Shown here piece by piece: positions 17,934-24,752 of a DNA stretch of 48,328 bases. The stretch's first letter is position 1. Every line of letters starts with the position of its first letter. The stretch lies in assembly GCA_017430965.1 (NCBI GenBank), contig JAFRLX010000135.1, positions 1 through 48,328 on the forward strand, given 5' to 3'. Both the position numbers and the translations under genes were made by a program. Source of the DNA: Clostridia bacterium. GTDB lineage: Bacteria; Bacillota; Clostridia; Oscillospirales; Acutalibacteraceae. A model generated the notes under the pieces. It ran no database searches and was not told the origin of the DNA. It saw nothing but the letters and a program-made list of their open reading frames with translations.

Positions 17934-17970
17934 GTCAAAAGTCAACTACATTATGTAGTTGACTTTTGAC
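17934..17970. repeat. 17-bp perfect inverted repeat
   Basis: GTCAAAAGTCAACTACA (17934-17950) is the exact reverse complement of 17954-17970 with a TTA loop. It follows a patch of ACTGAAAACTGAACACTGAA-type repeats. Its right arm contributes the -35 box of the next promoter. Confidence 0.6.
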
Positions 17971-17987
17971 TATATTATATATATAAT
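17959..17987 (+). promoter_or_regulatory. Promoter of the cytidylyltransferase gene
   Basis: TTGACT (17959-17964) and TATAAT (17982-17987), spacer 17. The -10 lies within a perfect 20-bp AT palindrome (17971-17990). Confidence 0.6.
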
Positions 17988-18044
17988 ATAATAGATATGG
18001 TATTTTTTGCAAATACTGCATTATGAGCGGAAAGGTCGACATTT

Positions 18045-18749
18045 ATGAACACAGTGTTATTTATGATGGGCGGTACCGGCACACGTTTCGGCGCCGACAT
18101 CCCCAAGCAATATATTGAAGTGGAAGGCAGACCGATTTATACCTATGTGGTCGAAGCCTACGCAAAAATCGATGAAATTGACAACATCGTTATTGTTTCT
18201 CACGCTGACTGGATTGACTTTGTCCATGAAACCAATGAAGCTCTCGGGCTGCAAAAAGTTGCCGGTGTCGTCGCAGGCGGCAGCACGCGCAGCGAATCGG
18301 TGCTCAACGGCTTAACCAAAATCAACGAATTCGGCGCGCGGGACGATGTTATTTTAATTCACGACGCCACCCACCCTTATGTCGATAAAGAGGGCACCAT
18401 CAAAATCATCGAAAGTGTTAAGAAACACGGCGGAGCCACTTTGGGCGCCTGCCAGTATGACACAATGTACATGATGGATGAAAACAACATGCTTACCAAG
18501 GTAGTGCCGAGGCAGTTTATCGTTTCCGGTGCTTCCCCCGAAGCGTTTGAGTTCGGCACAATTTATGACATTTACAAAAATGCCGACCCGCAATATTTTG
18601 AGCAAATGACCAGTGCCGGTGCGATTGCACTCGCCAACAACATCCCCATGGAAGTGGTTCCTACCAACTTGATTAACCTCAAAATCACCCACCCGGATGA
18701 TATGGCTGCCTGCAAACTGCTGCTCAAATCCTATTTCTTTGAAGAGTAA
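18045..18749 (+). CDS. IspD/TarI-family cytidylyltransferase
   Basis: Transfers CMP from CTP to a phosphorylated alcohol. The 234-residue protein has the nucleotide-binding GGTGTRFGADIPKQY (9-23) and DATHPYVD motifs of the IspD/TarI superfamily. TarI enzymes make CDP-ribitol for teichoic acid; IspD enzymes make CDP-methylerythritol for isoprenoids. The neighbouring galactitol-1-phosphate-dehydrogenase-like and GatZ-like genes favour a sugar alcohol phosphate as substrate, and the DATHPY variant in place of the IspD DAARPF also leans that way. AAAGG lies about 9 bases ahead of the ATG. IspD cannot be excluded without a tree. Confidence 0.75.
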   Translation: MNTVLFMMGGTGTRFGADIPKQYIEVEGRPIYTYVVEAYAKIDEIDNIVIVSHADWIDFVHETNEALGLQKVAGVVAGGSTRSESVLNGLTKINEFGARDDVILIHDATHPYVDKEGTIKIIESVKKHGGATLGACQYDTMYMMDENNMLTKVVPRQFIVSGASPEAFEFGTIYDIYKNADPQYFEQMTSAGAIALANNIPMEVVPTNLINLKITHPDDMAACKLLLKSYFFEE

Positions 18750-18791
18750 GTAATCACTTATCATAAGCTTTTTATTATTAATATTGCAACT

Positions 18792-18911
18792 GATAATTTT
18801 TTATAGGTAGATGCATCAAGATGATTGAGCAGTTTTTGACTGCAACAAGCGAACGCGATGCAGCAATACTTTGTGTATTGCAAAGAGGGTTTGCGCAGTT
18901 GCAGCCGAAAA
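18792..18911 (+). repeat. 120-bp repeat, copy 1
   Basis: Identical to copy 2 over its whole length apart from a 1-base difference in the T run near its left end. The flanks differ, so the copied unit ends at about GCCGAAAA. Confidence 0.85.
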
Positions 18912-18959
18912 ATAGCTACCATTAAAATAAATATCATTAAAAAATTATTTAATTCACCA

Positions 18960-19080
18960 GATAATTTTTTTATAGGTAGATGCATCAAGATGATTGAGCA
19001 GTTTTTGACTGCAACAAGCGAACGCGATGCAGCAATACTTTGTGTATTGCAAAGAGGGTTTGCGCAGTTGCAGCCGAAAA
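18960..19080 (+). repeat. 120-bp repeat, copy 2
   Basis: Second copy, 169 bases downstream of the first and 64 bases before the gatZ start. Confidence 0.85.
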
Positions 19081-19144
19081 GAGCCAATCAGATGATGCAG
19101 TTATCCTACAAAAAAATTATCCTTATAAAAGGAGAGTATAGACT

Positions 19145-20476
19145 ATGATTAATCCGTTAAAAGATATGGTCGAAAAGAGAAAAATCGGTATTCACTGCGG
19201 TATTCCTTCTTACTGCAGCGCCAATAAGCTGGTGATTGAGGCCGCACTGGAGCAAGCCAAGCGCCTTCCCGGGCAAAGCGTGCTGATTGAAGCCACCTCC
19301 AACCAGGTGAACCAAGACGGCGGCTACACCAAAATGCTGCCTGCCGATTTTAAAGAATATGTTTACCAAATTGCGGAGCGCATTGATTTTGACAAAAGCC
19401 TCATCGTGCTCGGCGGCGACCATTTAGGTCCCCTGCCCTGGTGCGACCAACCGGCAGACTATGCCATGGAGCAGGCAAAAATCCTGGTGCAGCTTTGCGT
19501 TTCCTCCGGTTACACAAAAATCCATTTGGACACGAGTATGAAATTGGGGGATGACCCCGCCGGTGCTTTAGACCCGCTGGTGGTTGCCGAAAGAGGTGCT
19601 TTCCTTTACAAAGCAGCCGAGGAAGCCTTTGAAGCGTACCTCAAAGAACATCCGGATGCCGTGCATCCTGTCTATGTCATCGGTTCCGAAGTGCCGATTC
19701 CCGGCGGCGACCAGGAGGAAGGCGACCATGTCGAGGTGACCACTCCTAAAGATTTTGAAAACACACTCAGAGCTTATAAAGAAAAATTCCATGACTTAGG
19801 CTTGGACAATGCGTGGGAAAACATCATCGCAGTGGTGGTGCAGCCCGGTGTGGAGTTCGGCAATGCCGATGTGCACAATTACGACAGGTTAGATGCTGCC
19901 AACCTTTGCAAGACCCTGAAGAAATATCCCGACATTGTGTTTGAAGGGCACTCTACCGACTACCAAACCCCGCAGGCACTCAATGAAATGGTGCAGGATG
20001 GTATCGCCATTATCAAGGTCGGCCCCGCCCTCACCTTTGCCGTGCGCGAAGGCTTGTATGCCCTCTCGATGATGGAAAAAGAGCTCATTACCGATGAAAG
20101 CAAGCGCGCCGATTTTATCGAAGTGCTGGAAAAGGCAATGCTCGACAACCCGAAATATTGGGTGAAGTATTACGATGGTGATGCACACAAGCAGCTGCTT
20201 TCGAGAAAATACGGTTTTTCCGACAGAAGCCGTTACTATATGACAGTGCCGGAAGTGGATGAAGCGATTGAAAAGCTGCTCAAAAACATCGATGATATCG
20301 GCGGCATTCCGCTGAATATGCTCAGGCAATATATGCCCCAGCAATTCAAACACATTCGCGAAGGCAGCCTGATTAACCCCACTGCCCGCGACCTGGTAAA
20401 GGATAAGGTTGTAGAAATTATTGATGACTATAACTATGCTGTCATTCACTCTTACATGACAGCGAATATGTTCTAA
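19145..20476 (+). CDS. gatZ: GatZ/KbaZ-like tagatose-bisphosphate aldolase non-catalytic subunit
   Basis: A 443-residue protein of the GatZ/KbaZ family. In enteric bacteria GatZ stabilises the class II aldolase GatY, which cleaves tagatose 1,6-bisphosphate. Family features are the N-terminal GIHCGIPSYCSANKLVIEAAL stretch, IEATSNQVNQDGGY, the GGDHLGP motif and HLDTSM. No GatY gene is in the window, so its partner is either elsewhere or the protein acts alone; a phosphatase- or kinase-like independent role has been suspected for orphan members. GGAG lies about 10 bases before the ATG. It sits between a cytidylyltransferase and a galactitol-1-phosphate-dehydrogenase-like gene, which supports a link to tagatose/galactitol phosphates. 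Confidence 0.85.
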   Translation: MINPLKDMVEKRKIGIHCGIPSYCSANKLVIEAALEQAKRLPGQSVLIEATSNQVNQDGGYTKMLPADFKEYVYQIAERIDFDKSLIVLGGDHLGPLPWCDQPADYAMEQAKILVQLCVSSGYTKIHLDTSMKLGDDPAGALDPLVVAERGAFLYKAAEEAFEAYLKEHPDAVHPVYVIGSEVPIPGGDQEEGDHVEVTTPKDFENTLRAYKEKFHDLGLDNAWENIIAVVVQPGVEFGNADVHNYDRLDAANLCKTLKKYPDIVFEGHSTDYQTPQALNEMVQDGIAIIKVGPALTFAVREGLYALSMMEKELITDESKRADFIEVLEKAMLDNPKYWVKYYDGDAHKQLLSRKYGFSDRSRYYMTVPEVDEAIEKLLKNIDDIGGIPLNMLRQYMPQQFKHIREGSLINPTARDLVKDKVVEIIDDYNYAVIHSYMTANMF

Positions 20477-20545
20477 AGGGCTGCTCCCTTCAGAACAGTG
20501 TTCAGCATTCAATTTTCAGTCAATGAAAAAACAAACTTATATTGT

Positions 20546-20573
20546 ATTGAGGCGCTGTAAATGGCGCCTCAAT
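20546..20573 (+). repeat. 10-bp hairpin ahead of the dehydrogenase gene
   Basis: ATTGAGGCGC (20546-20555) pairs with GCGCCTCAAT (20564-20573). No T run follows; it may process or pause the transcript between gatZ and the dehydrogenase. Confidence 0.4.
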
Positions 20574-20603
20574 GCCCTACTTGCAAAAGTGAAAGGAAAA
20601 ACT

Positions 20604-21653
20604 ATGAAAGCAGCAGTTTTATATGGTGATGATGATTTAAGATACGAAGATGTTACCGACCCGGCAGTGGGTGATGACGATGTTAAAATCCAAGTCAAAG
20701 CCTGCGGCGTTTGCGGTTCGGATATTCCGAGAGTGTTGGCAGGCGGCGCCCACTACTACCCCATTATATTGGGGCATGAGTTTTCGGGCATTGTTGCCGA
20801 GGTGGGTAAAAACGTGACCAATCTCAAGGTCGGTGACCATGTAGCGGGCGTGCCCCTCAAATCCTGCCTTGCTTGCCCCGACTGTGCCAAGGGTAATTTT
20901 TCGCAGTGCAAAAACTATTCCTTTATCGGCTCGCGTGACCCGGGCGCTTATGCGGAGTATTGTGTGGTGCCGGCGCGCAACGCTGTCAAAGTTGATGATT
21001 CCATTCCCTTTGAAAGCGCTGCTATGTTTGAGCCCTGCACGGTTTCCCTCCACGGCGTGAGAGTGAGCAAATATACAGGCGGCGGTACGGTTGCTATTCT
21101 CGGCTGCGGAACAATTGGTCTGTTCGCGCTCGAGTGGGCAAAAATATTCGGCGCCAAGAAGATTGTCGCCTTTGACATTATTCCCGAGCAGTTAGAAACC
21201 GCCAAAAAAGTCGGTGCCGATGTCACCATCAACACCTTAGATAAGGACTTTATGGAACAGGCAATGGCGCAGACCGACGGCAAAGGCTTTGATTGGGTCT
21301 TTGAAACAGCCGGCAGTGTGCCAACCATTCAAATGTCATTTGAACTTGCCGGCAACCAGGGGCACATCTGCTTTATCGGCACTCCGGTCAAAGAAATGAC
21401 CTTCAGCAAGAAGCTGTGGGAAAACATCAACCGCAAGGAGCTGACCATCACGGGCTCTTGGATGAGCGGCGGCACTGCCCCCGCCCCCGGTGATGATTGG
21501 TCGCTTGCCGCGCACTATGTTGCCACCGGTGAAATGGTGATGGACCCGGCGTTCATCTACAAAAAGTGGGCACTAAAGGATGCGCAACAAGCCTTCCAGG
21601 ATTTCAAAACACCCGGCAAGGTCAAAGGCAGAGTGATGCTGGTGAACGAATGA
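20604..21653 (+). CDS. gatD: Zinc-dependent polyol dehydrogenase, galactitol-1-phosphate 5-dehydrogenase-like
   Basis: Medium-chain dehydrogenase that oxidises galactitol 1-phosphate to tagatose 6-phosphate, or runs in reverse. The 349-residue protein has catalytic zinc ligands Cys37, His58 and Glu59, structural zinc ligands Cys88, Cys91, Cys94 and Cys102, and the NAD-binding motif GCGTIG. The FEPCTVSLHG segment is typical of GatD-like enzymes. The ATG at 20604 has GAAAGGA 7 bases upstream; the longer frame from 20523 runs through the intergenic hairpin and is rejected. Next to a TarI-like gene it may supply a polyol phosphate for activation, as TarJ does for ribitol. Exact substrate unproven. 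Confidence 0.82.
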   Translation: MKAAVLYGDDDLRYEDVTDPAVGDDDVKIQVKACGVCGSDIPRVLAGGAHYYPIILGHEFSGIVAEVGKNVTNLKVGDHVAGVPLKSCLACPDCAKGNFSQCKNYSFIGSRDPGAYAEYCVVPARNAVKVDDSIPFESAAMFEPCTVSLHGVRVSKYTGGGTVAILGCGTIGLFALEWAKIFGAKKIVAFDIIPEQLETAKKVGADVTINTLDKDFMEQAMAQTDGKGFDWVFETAGSVPTIQMSFELAGNQGHICFIGTPVKEMTFSKKLWENINRKELTITGSWMSGGTAPAPGDDWSLAAHYVATGEMVMDPAFIYKKWALKDAQQAFQDFKTPGKVKGRVMLVNE

Positions 21654-21773
21654 GTAAACACATTTGTTTACAGTGTTTTGTGTTCGGTTTTCAGTAAAAA
21701 GGTGCCCTTTCGACCGCTGACTGCCGACTGCCGAACAAAAAGCAGAAATTAACCACAAATTCCGTTTTTCTTA
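21654..21773. repeat. Spacer with degenerate CTGACTGCCGACTGCC repeats
   Basis: Contains GTTCGGTTTTCAGT and CGCTGACTGCCGACTGCC, of the same kind as the spacers at 7440-7540 and 17846-17940. No gene seen. Confidence 0.4.
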
Positions 21774-21802
21774 TTGACTAAAGTTTTTGGCTATTATATA
21801 AT
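21774..21802 (+). promoter_or_regulatory. Promoter of the gtrA-like gene
   Basis: TTGACT (21774-21779) and TATAAT (21797-21802), spacer 17. Confidence 0.75.
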
Positions 21803-21842
21803 AGTTTTGTATTTTAAAATTTAATATATGAGGAGAAGGATT

Positions 21843-22493
21843 ATGGCAGAACAACAAAAACAAAAGTTCACCGAAAAATATGCCGAACTCTGGAAATTTA
21901 TCAAATTTACCCTTGTCGGCTTCTCATCCACGCTTGTGGAATTGGCAGTATTCTATTTATTGCAATATGTTGTATTTAAAAACATTGCACATGCCCCGAT
22001 GCCTGATAACGGCTTTTTCAATTTCCTGGCAAGCATCGGTTTGGCAGAAGGTTTAGGTATTTTCTATTCCTATGTCATTTCCACCACAATCGGATACATC
22101 ATTGCATTTATCTTAAACAGAAAGACCACCTTCAAAGCGGACTCCAATGTTGTATTGAGTACCATTTTGTACATCATCATGGTTGTCTTCACCATCATTG
22201 CCACCGCTTGGATTGGTACAAAGTTCCAAAACTTCATGGTTGCAAAAGGTTTGAAATCCCTCGGCGATATCATCACCAAGCCCTTAGTTGCTACTTTAGC
22301 TACCGCGTGGACTTACCCGCTCAACCGCTTTGTTATCCACAGACATAAGAAACCGGTGGAAGGCGAAGAAGCTGAAGCTGCAGAAGCTACCGAAGCTACT
22401 GAAGTTGCAGAAGTTGCAGAAGCTGCTACGGAAGCTGCAGAACCTGCAAAAGCAGTTGAAACTGCCGAAGCTGCAGACACCACAGAAAAATAA
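21843..22493 (+). CDS. GtrA family membrane protein with Ala/Glu-rich tail
   Basis: GtrA proteins are small four-helix membrane proteins thought to move lipid-linked sugars or act with glycosyltransferases. The 216-residue protein begins with FIKFTLVGFSSTLVELAVFY, the GtrA signature, and has four hydrophobic segments, including NRKTTFKA after the second. The last 45 or so residues are an acidic Ala-Glu-Thr-Val repeat encoded by near-repeated GAAGCTGCA-type codons; family members usually end soon after the fourth helix. The ATG at 21843 follows AGGAGAAGG by 6 bases; an in-frame ATG at 21828 overlaps that site and is rejected. It has its own promoter, so membership of the polyol group is by proximity only. 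Confidence 0.8.
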   Translation: MAEQQKQKFTEKYAELWKFIKFTLVGFSSTLVELAVFYLLQYVVFKNIAHAPMPDNGFFNFLASIGLAEGLGIFYSYVISTTIGYIIAFILNRKTTFKADSNVVLSTILYIIMVVFTIIATAWIGTKFQNFMVAKGLKSLGDIITKPLVATLATAWTYPLNRFVIHRHKKPVEGEEAEAAEATEATEVAEVAEAATEAAEPAKAVETAEAADTTEK

Positions 22494-22543
22494 GCATTTC
22501 AAAAAAAGGAAAGCGCCCTATCAGCTTTTCTGTTTCCTAAACA

Positions 22544-22575
22544 AAAGAACGGCACTGCGGAGAGTGCCGTTCTTT
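22544..22575. terminator. Bidirectional terminator between gtrA and the RiPP ABC gene
   Basis: AAAGAACGGCACT (22544-22556) pairs perfectly with 22563-22575; a T run follows on the plus strand and TTTTGTTT on the minus strand. It ends both convergent units. Confidence 0.88.
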
Positions 22576-24264
22576 TTATTTCATCGTCACATGTGCATCT
22601 TCATCAATTTCAATGACCTTATCACAGTATTGCAGCATTGAGCGGCGGTGCGTGATAATAAAACAGGTTTTATTGTCAAGCTGTTCTGTAATGCTTTTGA
22701 CAATCACCGCTTCCGTCGCTTCATCGAGAGCACTGGTTGCTTCATCTAAAATAAGAACCGGTTTATCGGCTATCAATGCGCGCGCAATCGAAATGCGCTG
22801 TGCCTGCCCTTCGGAAATACCGCCGGACTTTTCGCTCAATTCCGTTTTCAGCTTATCCGGATGTTTTTCGATAAACTTATCCGCCGCGGCAAGTTCCAAT
22901 GCGCGCCACATCTGCTCCTCGGTAGCATCGCGCAAGCCGAATTTCAAATTGTCTTCCACCGTACCGGAAATCAAGGTATTCCCCTGCGGCACATAGGAAA
23001 CAAAGCGCCTGCAATCAGGTGTTGCCGCTTCCTGTTCGGCGCCATCCAAGATATAATTCAAACTGCCGGCAGTAGGGGTTGTCAGCGCCAAAAGCAGGCG
23101 CACCAATGTGGTTTTACCGGCGCCGGAAGGTCCGACTACCGCCACTTTTTCACCCGGTGCAATGGTCGCGTTCATCCCTTTTAAGATATAGTCTTTGTCA
23201 TAAGCAAAGTCCAAATCTTTGACCTCTACACCCACCGCAGCAGGCACATCCGTTTTACCGCTATACACTTCTTTCGGGAAATCAATCACTGTATGAATGC
23301 GCTTTGCGGAAACAAGCATGCTGTAAAACTGCGGCACAATCCCGCCAAGAGCACTGACAGAACCCTGCACTTGCGAAACCAGAGTGATAAAAATTGTCAA
23401 TGTGCCGTAAGTGATGTCACCGGTGGAAATGCGGTAAGAGCCCCAACAAAACGCCACCACATAGCCCACGCTGTAAACGATGCGCATCACAGCGCTCATC
23501 ACAGAAGAAAGCCGTGAGTTTTTAAAGACAAGCTGTAAGCGTTCTCTTTTAAAACGTTCCATCGTTTCATCGTTATAATCTTCCTGACCGAAAGCCTTGA
23601 TAATTGTCAGGTTAGAAAGCGTTTCCTGCATAAAAGAGCGATATTCGGATTCACTCTTGCGCAAAGCTGCCTGATACTTCTTATAGCTCTCTCTAAATAT
23701 CAGCAGGCACATCCCGCCGATAGGCGCAATGACGAGGGCGAACAGCGCAATCTTTTTATCGTAGTAGAATAATATGCAAAACGCTATGAGAAGCTGTGTG
23801 CCGATTAAGATTGTTTTGGGTATCATCTCAATTAATCCATCGGAAATGGAGCCAATATCCGATGTCAATCTTGTGACCAAGTCACCGCTGTGAATTTTGG
23901 AAATATCCAGCCACACAGAGCGCTGAATATCATTAAAAAACTGCTTTTTTAATGTAAAAGAAAACTTTTCACTGATATAGCTGCTAATCACGGAGCTGAA
24001 AACACTAATCACAATCGCAACAAATGTTGTGCCGCACATCCAAAGCATATTGCGCAGGTTAATAACCCCGTTGGTCGCATCATCCACCACATATTTACCC
24101 ACAATGGTACTCACATAGGAAATGATGAGCGATACTACGCTGATTAAAAACGTGTAAATGATAAAACGATAATAAGGCTTGACAATCTGGAGCATCCATT
24201 TTGTCAGCCGTATGGTTTCATCTTTATTTTTTAACGCCTTTACTATTGTATCTTTTTTACCCAT
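22576..24264 (-). CDS. ABC exporter, fused membrane and ATPase domains
   Basis: A 562-residue half-transporter of the MsbA/LmrA kind: six membrane helices (about residues 30-320) followed by an ATPase domain. It has Walker A GPSGAGKTT, a Q-loop, a signature changed to SEGQAQ in place of LSGGQ, and Walker B LILDEATSALD. No C39 peptidase domain is present. It is the last gene of the RiPP modification operon; its ATG overlaps the stop of the S26 peptidase gene (TAATG). As the cluster already has two NHLM-type exporters, this one may give self-protection or export a separate product. That role is inferred from position. Confidence 0.88.
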   Translation of the reverse strand: MGKKDTIVKALKNKDETIRLTKWMLQIVKPYYRFIIYTFLISVVSLIISYVSTIVGKYVVDDATNGVINLRNMLWMCGTTFVAIVISVFSSVISSYISEKFSFTLKKQFFNDIQRSVWLDISKIHSGDLVTRLTSDIGSISDGLIEMIPKTILIGTQLLIAFCILFYYDKKIALFALVIAPIGGMCLLIFRESYKKYQAALRKSESEYRSFMQETLSNLTIIKAFGQEDYNDETMERFKRERLQLVFKNSRLSSVMSAVMRIVYSVGYVVAFCWGSYRISTGDITYGTLTIFITLVSQVQGSVSALGGIVPQFYSMLVSAKRIHTVIDFPKEVYSGKTDVPAAVGVEVKDLDFAYDKDYILKGMNATIAPGEKVAVVGPSGAGKTTLVRLLLALTTPTAGSLNYILDGAEQEAATPDCRRFVSYVPQGNTLISGTVEDNLKFGLRDATEEQMWRALELAAADKFIEKHPDKLKTELSEKSGGISEGQAQRISIARALIADKPVLILDEATSALDEATEAVIVKSITEQLDNKTCFIITHRRSMLQYCDKVIEIDEDAHVTMK

Positions 24265-24752
24265 TATGCTTCCCTATTATGGATTTTTTTAAACAATCCG
24301 CTCGCCGGTCTCATTAGGCGCTGTGTCAATTTCGGGTGGTTCAATCGCAGTTTCATATAGACCACCATCGCAAAACGCCAAGCACCTTTTGTGCAGTCAA
24401 TTTCTTTCCCGTCGCGTATGGCGCGCGGTACAAATGCTTTTATCATCCCATTTGTGATTGCCTTGTCACAGGCAATTTGATTGTCGCCGACAATATCATA
24501 ACTGCCGTCCTGATTGACTTGATAAATGCGGTGCATGGCATAGGAGCCGTCCTCGCGCCGAAACATCACCAAATCGCCTACGTGAAAGGACTGCTTTGGT
24601 GCACTCAAATAGATACTGTCTCGCCCATCGCGCAAAAAAGGAACCATACTGTTGCCCTTGACAGGCAGCAATACTTCTCTGCCGGCTGCAATTTCATTTT
24701 CCGCAAACGGCATCAACTCGCGCATAGAAAGTGAGAGTGTAGTCTTATCCAT
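24264..24752 (-). CDS. Signal-peptidase-like S26 serine protease
   Basis: A 162-residue protein of the S24/S26 signal peptidase superfamily. The nucleophile lies in GNSMVPFL (Ser35), and the second conserved box reads YAMHRIYQV, placing His74 where bacterial type I enzymes have Lys; this Ser-His pattern is that of the SipW/eukaryote-like S26B branch. A C-terminal hydrophobic segment may anchor it loosely to the membrane. Its ATG overlaps the LanM stop (TGATG), so it is translated with it. It may remove the leader of the Tyr-x-x-Pro precursor, which has no double-glycine site. Alternatively it acts on another cluster protein. Confidence 0.75.
   Translation of the reverse strand: MDKTTLSLSMRELMPFAENEIAAGREVLLPVKGNSMVPFLRDGRDSIYLSAPKQSFHVGDLVMFRREDGSYAMHRIYQVNQDGSYDIVGDNQIACDKAITNGMIKAFVPRAIRDGKEIDCTKGAWRFAMVVYMKLRLNHPKLTQRLMRPASGLFKKIHNREA

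Larger units (their letters stand above)
18750..19144 (+). ncRNA. Tandem near-identical 120-bp repeats, possible structured leader RNA
   Basis: The 395-base gap contains two copies of one sequence, 18792-18911 and 18960-19080, that differ only by one T in a T run. Each copy can fold: GCAATAC pairs with GTATTGC around TTTGT (inner hairpin), CTGCAAC near the start of the fold pairs with GTTGCAG near its end, and GCG with CGC extends it. Small reading frames across the repeats look accidental and are not conserved between the copies. The region directly precedes gatZ, so on the plus strand it would be the gatZ leader. It could be a tandem riboswitch, a small RNA or a non-coding repeat element; I do not recognise a known class. 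Confidence 0.45.

Noticed and set aside
18792-19080. Lysine riboswitch in the tandem repeats (AGGTAGATGC and GCCGAA resemble parts of it)
   Set aside because: The remaining arms (P3-P5) are missing and the downstream gene is not a lysine gene.
18858-19148. A 96-codon plus-strand reading frame over the tandem repeats
   Set aside because: The two copies are read in different frames within it and no ribosome binding site or family resemblance is seen.
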